A stretch of 64,000 bases of DNA. Source: JAMDEO01 sp963775295 (GTDB lineage Bacteria; Actinomycetota; Thermoleophilia; RBG-16-64-13). The notes beneath the pieces were generated by a model that was not told where the DNA came from, made no database searches, and worked only from the letters and a program-made list of their open reading frames with translations. Every line of letters starts with the position of its first letter. Within the stretch, counting starts at the first letter, position 1. The position numbers were made by a program, and so were the translations under genes. Positions 7,607-15,381 of the stretch are shown here, one piece after another. The DNA lies in the NCBI GenBank assembly GCA_963775295.1, contig CAVZIK010000006.1, forward strand, positions 930,001 through 994,000. The letters run 5' to 3'.

Positions 7607-9459
7607 GCGCCTCCACTCGTACCGATCCCAAGACCGAGATCCGCATCTGCGCCGGGACCGCCTGTCACGCATCAGGCCGTGTGGTCATTCGCGAGGCCAT
7701 CGAGAAGGCTCTCCAGGCTCGCGGGCTCACCGACTCGGTGGCTGTGGTCGAGACCGGCTGCCACGGATTCTGCGAGCAGGGTCCCATCGTCGTGTTGGCG
7801 CCTCAGGGCATCTTCTATCCTCGTCTCCATCCCAAAGATATCGAGGAGATCATCGACACCAGTGTGGTCTCCGACGGCTTGGTGGATCGACTGCTGTATC
7901 GCGATCCGGCAACGGGGGAGCCCATCGCGTACGAGCGCGACATCCCCTTCTACGCCCTGCAGCGCAGAATCGTTCTCGGTCTTAACGGGAAGATCGACCC
8001 CTATTCGCTCGACGATTATGTGGCTAAGGGTGGATACGAATCTCTCAAGAAGGTGCTCGGCGAGGCAAACCCGGAAGGAGTCATCGCCCAGATCGAGGCA
8101 AGCGGCCTGCGCGGTCGCGGCGGCGCCGGTTTTCCCACAGGCAGGAAGTGGCGTTCGTGCCGCAGCAATCCCGGAGAGAAACACTACATCGTCTGCAACG
8201 CCGACGAGGGCGATCCCGGGGCTTTCATGGACCGATCGGTGCTTGAGGGCAACCCGCACAGCGTGATTGAGGGCATGATCATCGCCGCCTACGCCATCGG
8301 CGCCGACAACGGCCCGGTCGAGGGCTATGTCTATGTGCGCCATGAGTACCCGTTTGCGGTGGAGCGTCTGCGCTGGGCGATAGATCGGGCCCGGGAGCGG
8401 GACCTGCTGGGGAAGGACATCCTGGGCTCGGGATTTAACTTCGACATCCGCGTCAATCAGGGAGCGGGGGCGTTCGTCTGCGGCGAGTCGACCGCTCTCA
8501 CCCTTTCGATAGAGGGCAGGCGCGGCATGCCCCGGGGCAAGCACATTCGCACGGTGACCCGTGGACTGTGGGGCCAGCCCACCAACATCAACAACGTGGA
8601 GACCTACGCGAACGTACCCTGGATCATCGGGCACGGCGCCGAGGCCTTCTCCTTGATCGGCACCAAGACCAGCAAGGGCACCAAGATCTTTTCGCTCACC
8701 GGCAAGGTAGCGAACGGCGGCCTCATTGAGGTGCCTATGGGCGCGACGTTGCGGGAGGTGATCTTCGACATTGGCGGTGGGATGCTGCCCGGTCGGGAGT
8801 TCAAGGCAGTGCAACTGGGTGGCCCGTCGGGCGGATGTCTGCCGGCATCGCTGCTCGATGAGCCTATCGACTACGAAAGCCTGACCGCGGCCGGCTCCAT
8901 GATGGGGTCCGGCGGCATGGTCGTCGTGGACGACACCACCTGCATGGTCGATTTCGCCAAGTTCTTCCTTCGGTTCACGGCCGAGGAGAGTTGCGGCAAG
9001 TGCGTACCGTGCCGGGTTGGCACCACGCGCATGCTGGAGATTCTCGAGCGGATATCCGCCGGGTTAGGAACGGAGGACGATCTCGAGCTGCTGGAAGATC
9101 TGGCGCAAGACATCGTGGAGGGCTCGCTCTGCGCTCTCGGAGGCAGCGCCCCCAATCCCGTCCTTTCCACTTTGCGATACTTCAGGGAGGAGATGGTAGC
9201 GCACGTGGTGGAGCATCGCTGCCCCGCACGGGTCTGCCGCCCCCTCATCCGCTACTCCATCGACCCTGAGGCCTGCACCGGCTGCCACGCCTGCGTGTCC
9301 GCCTGTCCGGTGGGCGCTGTGAGCGGGACGCGCAAGCAGGCCCACGTCATCGATCAAGGACTGTGTATCAAGTGCGACGCCTGCCGCCAGGTATGCCGGT
9401 TCGATGCCATCGACGTGCAGACCGGGGTCTGCGCACCGTCCGGGGGGAAAAGAAGATGA
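7603..9459 (+). CDS. HydB/NuoF-like FMN and NADH-binding subunit
   Basis: 618 residues with the full HydB layout. An N-terminal thioredoxin-like [2Fe-2S] domain (Cys16, 21, 53, 57) is followed by the NuoF flavin/NADH domain with GLRGRGGAGFPTGRKW and NADEGDPGAFMDR. After the SLBB region comes the [4Fe-4S] motif ESCGKCVPCR (about residue 465) with the later SLCALGG Cys. The C-terminus has two ferredoxin clusters (CTGCHACVSACP and CIKCDACRQVC, about residues 558-600). In HydABC-type bifurcating hydrogenases this subunit holds the FMN where NADH and ferredoxin electrons meet; plain NuoF lacks both the N- and C-terminal additions. The start is GTG overlapping the previous stop, and its TGA overlaps the next ATG. 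Confidence 0.92.
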   Translation: MSASTRTDPKTEIRICAGTACHASGRVVIREAIEKALQARGLTDSVAVVETGCHGFCEQGPIVVLAPQGIFYPRLHPKDIEEIIDTSVVSDGLVDRLLYRDPATGEPIAYERDIPFYALQRRIVLGLNGKIDPYSLDDYVAKGGYESLKKVLGEANPEGVIAQIEASGLRGRGGAGFPTGRKWRSCRSNPGEKHYIVCNADEGDPGAFMDRSVLEGNPHSVIEGMIIAAYAIGADNGPVEGYVYVRHEYPFAVERLRWAIDRARERDLLGKDILGSGFNFDIRVNQGAGAFVCGESTALTLSIEGRRGMPRGKHIRTVTRGLWGQPTNINNVETYANVPWIIGHGAEAFSLIGTKTSKGTKIFSLTGKVANGGLIEVPMGATLREVIFDIGGGMLPGREFKAVQLGGPSGGCLPASLLDEPIDYESLTAAGSMMGSGGMVVVDDTTCMVDFAKFFLRFTAEESCGKCVPCRVGTTRMLEILERISAGLGTEDDLELLEDLAQDIVEGSLCALGGSAPNPVLSTLRYFREEMVAHVVEHRCPARVCRPLIRYSIDPEACTGCHACVSACPVGAVSGTRKQAHVIDQGLCIKCDACRQVCRFDAIDVQTGVCAPSGGKRR

Positions 9460-12400
9460 CCACAACGACCATGACCAAAGTGAGCCTCTTCATCGACGGC
9501 CGCATCGTCCAGGCGTCAGACACCGAAACCGTGCTCGAGGTGGCCCGTCGCGAGGGTGTCGCCATCCCTGCGCTTTGCAACGAACCCGGCGTCGCCGGTT
9601 GGGGCGCCTGCCGTCTGTGCCTGGTGGAAGTCGAGGGCGCGGGCAAGCTCCAGGCTGCCTGTACCACACGGGTTGCTAAGGACATGATCGTGCGGACAGA
9701 TACTCCGCGGGTTCGCGCGCGACGCGAGAGCTATCTGAAGATGTATCTCTCCGATCACAACGCCTACTGCGAGGCGCCGTGCAGCCACGCCTGCCCCACG
9801 CACGTCGACATTCCCGGGTATCTCGCGGCCCTGGCCGCCGGGGACACCGTCGAAGCAGCCGCCATCGTGCGCCGGGAACTGCCCTTCCCCGGCATCCTCG
9901 GACGCATCTGTCCTCGCTACTGCGAGCCGGTCTGCCGCAGGGGCGAGGTGGACGAGCCCATAGCCATCTGCGCGCTTCACCGAGCCGCGGCCGACCATTC
10001 CGTACCGAGGCTCACTGCGGGTGCCTCCACCGGGAAACGCGTGGCCGTGATCGGGGCCGGTCCCGCCGGTCTCTCAGCGGCTTGGTTTCTCACTGCGGCC
10101 GGACATCAGGTCACCGTGTATGACAGGAATGAACAGCCCGGTGGGCTGCTGCGCTATGGGGTCCCGGAGTTTCGCCTGCCCGAGAGCGTCCTTGAGCAAG
10201 AACTGAAGCCCCTCTGGGACGCCGGCGTGCGTTTTGTCGGCGGCACGGAACTCGGCTACGACCTCGACTCCGGCACCCTGTTCTTCGCCGGTTTCGACGC
10301 GCAGATCATCAGCATCGGCAATGGCGAGGAGCCCGTTCCCGTGGTCCCCGGCTCCGAAGAGGCCCTGCAGAGTCTGGAGGTCCTTCGGCGGGTGCGCGAG
10401 GGTGAGCGCGTCGCTCTCGGGACGGATGTGGTCGTGATCGGCGCCGACATCTCCGCGATAGACGTGGCCCGCACCGCGCGCCGTCTGGGCGCGGAGAGAG
10501 TCACCGTTGTCATGCCGGACAAGGCGGGCCGATTCCCCAGCCATGGCCGCGACCTGAAGGCTGCGATCGAGGAAGGCGTCGAGGTCACATACGATACCCG
10601 ACTGGAGAGGGTGCTGGTGACCGATGCGGTTGTGGTGGGCGTCGAGTGCGTCCGAATGGCTTCGGATGAGGATAAGGGCGGCGCCGAGGACCTCCGCTTC
10701 ACCATCCCCGCATCGACGGTGATCCTCTCTGCCTCGAAACCCGCGGACTCCTCCGACGAGGGGGGAAGCGTTCAGTCCTCGGTTTTGCCCAACGGTCCCA
10801 ACATCTACACGGGTCGCACTCTGGAGGACAGCGTCTTCGCGGTGCGCGGCAACTCCAGTTCTCGCTCCGCCATCCATGCTGTGGCCGACGGCAAGCGGGT
10901 GGCTCTGGCGGTCGATGCCTGGCTGGGCGGAGAAGTGCTCGATGAGCTTGAAAAGACACTCGCGGCGTACGCCGAGTCGCCCTACCTCGAACAACTGGCC
11001 GCGGCCGAGAAGCTCGGACCCCGTGGTCGCCGACTGGCCGAGAGGTCTCCGGTGTGGCTCAAGATGGGGATCAATGCCCCGCCGGCTCCTCGCACCCTAC
11101 AACGTCATACCTCCAAGAAGAAGCGGCTCTCGGCCGTCGACGTCGAGGTCGAAAAGGGGCTGAGCCTGGCCTCGGCCCGTTCCGAGGCCCAGCGTTGTCT
11201 GCAATGCGTCTGCCCGAGCCTGGGAAGATGTGATCTTCAGCGGCTAGGGGTGGAGTACGGCATAACCGAGAACGCCTTGGTGACAAGCGTCGCTCGGGTG
11301 CGAGAGGTGGAGCCGCAGTTCGAGCATCCCTTCGTGCGCCGCAACATGAATCGTTGCATCTCCTGCGGGCGGTGCGTGCGGGTGTGCCGGGATGTAGCCG
11401 GTCCTGCCTGCTACGACTTCACCGGCCGCGGCTTTGCCATGAAGGTCGACACCGCCTTCAGCGACGCCCTGCAACTGGCCGACTGCATAACCTGCGGGCG
11501 TTGCGTCACTTCCTGTCCCACCGGGGCGCTCACGTTCAACGAGCGAAGGCTGAGTTCTTTCCGCGTGGACGAAAGTCGCTGCATCATGTGCGGAGAGTGC
11601 GTCGAGGTCTGCCCGGTTGATGCCATCGCGGAGACCAACCACTTCGAGAAAGCCCGTCGCGAGTGGCACGAGATAATCCAGCGTGGGAGCGGTCTTGTGG
11701 GCGGCCACCGCATGTGTGCCGGCTGTGGCGCGCCCGTGGTCGTGCGCCAGGTCCTCATGGGCACGACAGATCCGGTCGTCATCAGTTCCGCCACCGGATG
11801 TCTTGAAGTCAGCACCACCATATACCCGTACACCTCCTGGAAGAGCAGCTTCATCCACACCGCCTTTGAGAACTCCGCCGCGACTCTGAGCGGGGTGGAG
11901 ACGGCCTTCAGAGCCCTCAAAAAGAAGGGGCTTATCGAGGACAATGTGAAGTTCATAGCCTTCGGGGGTGACGGTGGGACCTACGACATCGGGCTGCAGT
12001 CGCTGTCCGGGGCGATGGAGCGCGGACACAGCATGCTCTACGTCTGCTACGACAACGGCGCCTACATGAATACGGGCTTTCAACGTTCCGGTGCAACTCC
12101 CATGGCCTCATGGACCACGACCAGCCCCGTGGGGGAAGAGCTGGCCGGAAAGTTGCAGCATCGCAAGAACCTCACCGACATCATGATTGCCCACAACCTC
12201 GCGTACGTGGCCCAAGCTTCCCCGCACGATCCGCGCGATCTGGTGCGCAAGGCCGCTAAGGCTCTGGCCGTCGACGGACCGACCTTCCTGAATGTCCTTG
12301 CGCCGTGTCCGCGGGGGTGGCGTTCGGAGGGCGCCGAGACCATCGATCTGGCTCGGGAGGCCGTCAACACCTGCTACTGGCCGCTGTTCGAGGTGGAGAA

Positions 12401-12629
12401 CGGGAAATACAAGCTCAACTACCGGCCCCACCACAAGCTGCCGCTCGTGCCCTGGTTGAAGCGCCAGGGCCGCTTTGCCCACCTTTTCACACACAGCGAT
12501 GACGAGGCGCTTCTTAACCTTGAGACCTGGGTGGCCGCCGAGTGGGAGAAGCTCTTGGAGAAGTGCGGGGAACCGAGCGAGGCCGATTGGCAGGCGCACC
12601 TTCAGGCCAATGGGTGCCTACTGCGGTAG
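9456..12629 (+). CDS. Giant fusion: NuoG-type Fe-S region with inserted GltD-like module, joined to 2-oxoacid oxidoreductase beta subunit
   Basis: 1057 residues. Domains in order: a NuoG-type [2Fe-2S] ferredoxin (8-85; Cys41, 52, 55, 69). A GltD/NfnB-like module (about 100-500) follows, with CEAPCSHACPTHVDIPGY and GAGPAGLSAAW (200-210). The rest of the NuoG-type region (581-690) has CVCPSLGRCDLQ and two [4Fe-4S] motifs (CISCGRCVRVC, CITCGRCVTSCP). A further motif CIMCGECVEVCP lies at 709-719. Finally comes a PorB-like thiamine diphosphate domain (750-1057) with CAGCG, SATGCLEVS, GGDGGTYDIG ... YDNGAYMNTG and CPRGW, whose cysteines fit the beta-subunit cluster. The second Rossmann motif (VVVIGADISAIDVA) and the FAD-end motif (VFAVRGNSS) differ from usual GltD. 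The ATG at 9456 overlaps the previous stop. It would link oxoacid decarboxylation directly to the NADH/FMN subunits. Confidence 0.9.
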   Translation: MTTTTMTKVSLFIDGRIVQASDTETVLEVARREGVAIPALCNEPGVAGWGACRLCLVEVEGAGKLQAACTTRVAKDMIVRTDTPRVRARRESYLKMYLSDHNAYCEAPCSHACPTHVDIPGYLAALAAGDTVEAAAIVRRELPFPGILGRICPRYCEPVCRRGEVDEPIAICALHRAAADHSVPRLTAGASTGKRVAVIGAGPAGLSAAWFLTAAGHQVTVYDRNEQPGGLLRYGVPEFRLPESVLEQELKPLWDAGVRFVGGTELGYDLDSGTLFFAGFDAQIISIGNGEEPVPVVPGSEEALQSLEVLRRVREGERVALGTDVVVIGADISAIDVARTARRLGAERVTVVMPDKAGRFPSHGRDLKAAIEEGVEVTYDTRLERVLVTDAVVVGVECVRMASDEDKGGAEDLRFTIPASTVILSASKPADSSDEGGSVQSSVLPNGPNIYTGRTLEDSVFAVRGNSSSRSAIHAVADGKRVALAVDAWLGGEVLDELEKTLAAYAESPYLEQLAAAEKLGPRGRRLAERSPVWLKMGINAPPAPRTLQRHTSKKKRLSAVDVEVEKGLSLASARSEAQRCLQCVCPSLGRCDLQRLGVEYGITENALVTSVARVREVEPQFEHPFVRRNMNRCISCGRCVRVCRDVAGPACYDFTGRGFAMKVDTAFSDALQLADCITCGRCVTSCPTGALTFNERRLSSFRVDESRCIMCGECVEVCPVDAIAETNHFEKARREWHEIIQRGSGLVGGHRMCAGCGAPVVVRQVLMGTTDPVVISSATGCLEVSTTIYPYTSWKSSFIHTAFENSAATLSGVETAFRALKKKGLIEDNVKFIAFGGDGGTYDIGLQSLSGAMERGHSMLYVCYDNGAYMNTGFQRSGATPMASWTTTSPVGEELAGKLQHRKNLTDIMIAHNLAYVAQASPHDPRDLVRKAAKALAVDGPTFLNVLAPCPRGWRSEGAETIDLAREAVNTCYWPLFEVENGKYKLNYRPHHKLPLVPWLKRQGRFAHLFTHSDDEALLNLETWVAAEWEKLLEKCGEPSEADWQAHLQANGCLLR

Positions 12630-12698
12630 CACGTCTTAACTTCGCGGCCTCGGGGTACAACTCGCCCGAGGTAAGACTCTATGTGAGGGAGGAGCATC

Positions 12699-13073
12699 AT
12701 GCTAGGGGACGCGAAAGTAATGGCGATCGTACCGGTGCACGACTTGAGCAAGGCTCGCACCTTCTGGGAGAAGATGATCGGGTTGACCCCCGACGAAGTT
12801 CACGATCCTGAGGGGGAAGTGGTCTACCTCCTCAACGAAACCGCGCTGCTTGTCTACCAGACCCAGGCTGAGTTGGGCGGGGCTACCAAAGTCTCGTTCT
12901 TGGTCAAGGACCTGGCGCAGGAGATGAGCGACCTCAAGAATCACGGCGTAGTCTTTGAGGACATCGATCTGCCGGGCCTTAAGACCGTGAACGGCGTGGT
13001 CGAAGGGCCGCGGGGCAAGGCCGCTTGGTTTAAAGACCTTGAAGGCAACTGGATCGGCTTGATGCAAGAGTAG
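12699..13073 (+). CDS. VOC-fold (glyoxalase/bleomycin-resistance-like) protein
   Basis: 124 residues, a single vicinal-oxygen-chelate unit. It begins VMAIVPVHDLSKARTFWEKMIGL, the classic first strand and helix of the fold, has a central VSFLVKDLAQEMSDLKNHGV helix and ends with AAWFKDLEGNWIGLMQE, the usual last strand with a terminal Glu. Members act as metal-dependent lyases, dioxygenases or binding proteins; the substrate cannot be read here. The ATG follows gtgagggaggagcatc, a good ribosome binding site. It starts 69 bases after the oxidoreductase operon and may be co-transcribed with it, though no functional tie is evident. Confidence 0.85.
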   Translation: MLGDAKVMAIVPVHDLSKARTFWEKMIGLTPDEVHDPEGEVVYLLNETALLVYQTQAELGGATKVSFLVKDLAQEMSDLKNHGVVFEDIDLPGLKTVNGVVEGPRGKAAWFKDLEGNWIGLMQE

Positions 13074-13183
13074 CAGCCTGTTTGCGTGCGACCCGGTGGA
13101 CAAGGGTGCCGCATAGTGCGGGTCTCAAAGTATGGAGGTATCACCGTGCCGTACAATCGCGGCGCGTCCGTGGAAGTCGCAGT

Positions 13184-13245
13184 GCTGGGACTGCCCCTCT
13201 CCACCTCGCCGGGACGGCGAGGTGGAGAGGGGCTCGCTTCCCAGC
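13184..13245. repeat. Long perfect inverted repeat (17-bp stem) with outer 7-bp arms
   Basis: Arms cccctctccacctcgcc (13194-13210) and ggcgaggtggagagggg (13216-13232) are perfect complements around a 5-base loop. Outer arms gctggga (13184-13190) and tcccagc (13239-13245) also pair. An alternative stem ctcgct/agcgag (13233-13248) competes with the outer arms. It lies between the VOC gene and the DUF998 gene. No T-run follows, so a classical intrinsic terminator is not clear; it may be a terminator of another type, an mRNA stability element or a small repeat insertion. Confidence 0.8.
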
Positions 13246-13291
13246 GAGCGAGTTCGGGCGGGCCAACGTTGGATGGTGGCGTGATCAGGGC

Positions 13292-13888
13292 ATGCGTCGG
13301 GTGTCGCTGACCTCGTTCGTCGGGGTCCTCGTGATCCTGGTCTATCTCTGCCTGTCGGTCGCTTCGTATCTCCACTATCCTAGAAGTTTCAACCCACACG
13401 ACAACTGGTTGAGCGACCTCGGAGACGCCGCACTCAATCCGTCGGGGGCGTTCCTCTATCGGATAGGATCCATCCTCACAGGACTGCTCGTCGCCGACTT
13501 CTTCCTGGGGCTGCGTGCGGCATGGCGCAACCAGCCGAGCTCCGCCCGAGTCTCCTTCCGCATCGCCCAAATATTTGGGATTGTCGCCGCCATCGCCTTG
13601 ATCATGACCGGGGTGTTTTCGGAGGGCCAGCATGTCTCCCACTCATTGTGGTCGGGGATCTTGTTCGTCTCCTTCGGCATGGCCGTGCTCTTCTCGGGCT
13701 GGGCGCTCCTTAGTGACCGGGGTGTTTCGCGGAGGCTCAGCTATTTCGCATTCGCTATCACCGCCGTCGACTGGGTAATGGGGATCTTCAGCGAAACCCA
13801 TTTTCTCGAATGGCTAATGGTGGCCCTGATGCTGGTGTACGTTGGAGCGGTTTCCTGGCGGATGGCCTGGATCGCGTCTCGTGGATGA
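13292..13888 (+). CDS. DUF998-like multi-pass membrane protein
   Basis: 198 residues with about six hydrophobic segments, starting with SFVGVLVILVYLCLSVASYL. The pattern HYPRSFNPHDNWLSDLG shortly after the first helix, followed by long helices and a basic C-terminus, resembles DUF998 membrane proteins of unknown function. The ATG at 13292 is chosen because the sequence upstream in the same frame does not look coding and contains the long inverted repeat; only a weak ribosome binding site (caggg) is seen. An IS256-family element is inserted 15 bases after its stop codon. Confidence 0.7.
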   Translation: MRRVSLTSFVGVLVILVYLCLSVASYLHYPRSFNPHDNWLSDLGDAALNPSGAFLYRIGSILTGLLVADFFLGLRAAWRNQPSSARVSFRIAQIFGIVAAIALIMTGVFSEGQHVSHSLWSGILFVSFGMAVLFSGWALLSDRGVSRRLSYFAFAITAVDWVMGIFSETHFLEWLMVALMLVYVGAVSWRMAWIASRG

Positions 13889-13895
13889 CGACGGG

Positions 13896-13903
13896 CCAAT
13901 ATC
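13896..13903 (+). repeat. Left copy of 8-bp target-site duplication
   Basis: The sequence ccaatatc directly borders the left inverted repeat of the insertion sequence and is repeated exactly at 15328-15335. An 8-bp duplication is usual for the IS256 family. Confidence 0.9.
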
Positions 13904-13928
13904 GGTAGCGTCCCACGATGTGGTGTAA
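13904..13928 (+). repeat. Left terminal inverted repeat of the insertion sequence
   Basis: The end begins ggtagcgtcc and finishes gtggtgtaa; about 21 of 25 bases match the reverse complement of the right end at 15303-15327. Confidence 0.88.
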
Positions 13929-13965
13929 GAGCCATCGTGTTCTCGTAGGTCTTCAAGCTTAGCCT

Positions 13966-15201
13966 TCAGTGGATGGGAATGGCAACGGCGTGGGTGATCT
14001 CTCCTTCGATCTCCGGGGTGGTTTGTTGGTAGATGCGAGCCAGGGAGTGGCGGCTCATGTACTTGCGACAGACCGCCCACTCGTCGTTCTGTTCGCAAAG
14101 GACAGCGCCGATCAGTCGGACGAGGCTTCCCTCATTCGGGAAGAGGCCGACCACCCGCGTACGCCGGTTGATCTCTTTGTTGAGGCGCTCCAGGGGATTG
14201 GTGGAGGAGATCTGGCGCCAATGTTCAGAGGGGAAGTCCATGTGGGCAAGGATCTCTTCCTCGGCCTCCAGAAGAAGCGCGGTCACCCGGGGCAGGCGTT
14301 CCTGCAGGCGGCCGGCAAGAGCCCTCAGTTCCTCTCTGGCCCGGGCCTTATCGGGTTGCTGGAAGACGAGCCTCACCGCGGCAAGGACCATGCCCTGGCC
14401 GTCCTTGGGCACAAGGGAGAGCAGATTGCGCAGAAAGTGCACCCGGCATCTCTGCCAGCCCGCTCCCAGAAAGACCTCATCGATAGCCTTTCTCAGACCC
14501 TTGTGCGCATCGGAGATAACGAGAAGCACTCCAGCAAGGCCCCGGGAGACAAGACCGGCGAGAAATCCCTTCCAGAACGCGTAATCCTCGCTCTTGCACA
14601 CCTCAAGCCCGAGTACCTCCCTCTCGCCGGTCTCGGAGACCGCGTAGGCCACCACGAGCGCCATGGAGACCACTCTGCCGGTCTCGTCTCTCACCTTCTC
14701 GTAGGTGGCGTCGAGGAAGAGATACGGGTAGCGCCCAACAAGCGGCCGGCCGCGAAAGGCTTCGACCTGCGCGTCCAGGCGGGCGCAGATGCGGGAGACC
14801 TCGCTTTTCGAGATGCCATCGATGCCAAGAGCATGGGCAAGCTCTTCGACCTTGCGGGTGGAGACGCCCTTCACATAGGCCTCGGCAATGACGGCAAAGA
14901 GCGCCTCCTCGCTTCTTCTGCGCGGTTCAAGGAAGCTGGGGAAGTAGCTGCCTTCTCGGAGCTTGGGGATGGGGAGTTCGAGCGTTCCCACGCGGGTATC
15001 AAGACGCCGCTCCCGGTATCCGTTGCGCAAGCACAGACGATCGGGGCTGCGTTCACCAAGAGCGGCGCCGGTCTTTCCCCGCACGTCGATCTCCATCAGC
15101 TCTCGAAGCATGGCAAGGGCAGCTTCACGGAGCAGATCAACTTCCCCGCCGGCAAGAAGCTTGCCGAGGAGTTCTTCGGGGGTGACAATGGAATCGGCCA
15201 T
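13966..15201 (-). CDS. IS256-family transposase
   Basis: 411 residues, the normal length for IS256-type Mutator-like DDE transposases. Markers are an N-terminal zinc-free DNA-binding region with GERSPDRLCLRNGYRERR, then VGTLELPIPKLREGSYFPSFLE, the catalytic-core stretch PYLFLDATYEKVR (first Asp), LLVISDAHKGLRKAI (second Asp) and a late WRQISSTNPLERLNKEINRR segment holding the Glu. The ATG at 15201 is preferred over one 18 bases upstream because aaggagg falls between them at the right spacing. No stop or frameshift is seen, so the enzyme is probably active. A single copy is visible in the window. Confidence 0.95.
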   Translation of the reverse strand: MADSIVTPEELLGKLLAGGEVDLLREAALAMLRELMEIDVRGKTGAALGERSPDRLCLRNGYRERRLDTRVGTLELPIPKLREGSYFPSFLEPRRRSEEALFAVIAEAYVKGVSTRKVEELAHALGIDGISKSEVSRICARLDAQVEAFRGRPLVGRYPYLFLDATYEKVRDETGRVVSMALVVAYAVSETGEREVLGLEVCKSEDYAFWKGFLAGLVSRGLAGVLLVISDAHKGLRKAIDEVFLGAGWQRCRVHFLRNLLSLVPKDGQGMVLAAVRLVFQQPDKARAREELRALAGRLQERLPRVTALLLEAEEEILAHMDFPSEHWRQISSTNPLERLNKEINRRTRVVGLFPNEGSLVRLIGAVLCEQNDEWAVCRKYMSRHSLARIYQQTTPEIEGEITHAVAIPIH

Positions 15202-15302
15202 CGTAGTGTCCTCCTTCATAGGTACGGCTTTGTCACCAATACCTACGAGAACACTCGATGGCTTTCCTTTTCGCAGAAACCGGCATGATCAGCCGCTTCC
15301 TG

Positions 15303-15327
15303 TTACACCACGTCCGGGGACACTACC
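15303..15327 (-). repeat. Right terminal inverted repeat of the insertion sequence
   Basis: Reading inward on the minus strand it begins ggtagtgtcc and ends gtggtgtaa, matching the left end at 13904-13928 with four differences. Confidence 0.88.
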
Positions 15328-15335
15328 CCAATATC
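15328..15335 (+). repeat. Right copy of 8-bp target-site duplication
   Basis: The sequence ccaatatc is identical to 13896-13903. Confidence 0.9.
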
Positions 15336-15381
15336 GGATCTGGAACGCTTGCACCCGGCTCGCTCGTGGGCCGCTGGGGAA

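Larger units (their letters stand above)
13904..15327 (-). mobile_element. IS256-family insertion sequence, complete, 1424 bp
   Basis: The element is bounded by 25-bp imperfect terminal inverted repeats and by an 8-bp target duplication (ccaatatc). It carries one intact transposase gene on the minus strand. Inside both ends there is a further subterminal inverted match (ccatcg..tgttctcgtaggt; around 13931-13950 and 15240-15261), possibly transposase binding sites. The intact gene and exact duplication indicate a recent insertion, and no passenger gene is present. It sits just after the DUF998 gene, between it and the oppositely directed ABC exporter genes, so it breaks no gene. Confidence 0.93.

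Noticed and set aside
7672..8814. 380-codon open frame on the minus strand opposite the HydB-like gene
   Set aside because: It is the antisense shadow of a GC-rich coding region; the plus-strand gene has complete cofactor motifs.
13969..15288. 439-codon plus-strand frame across the insertion sequence
   Set aside because: It is antisense to the complete IS256-family transposase and has no transposase or passenger-gene motif.
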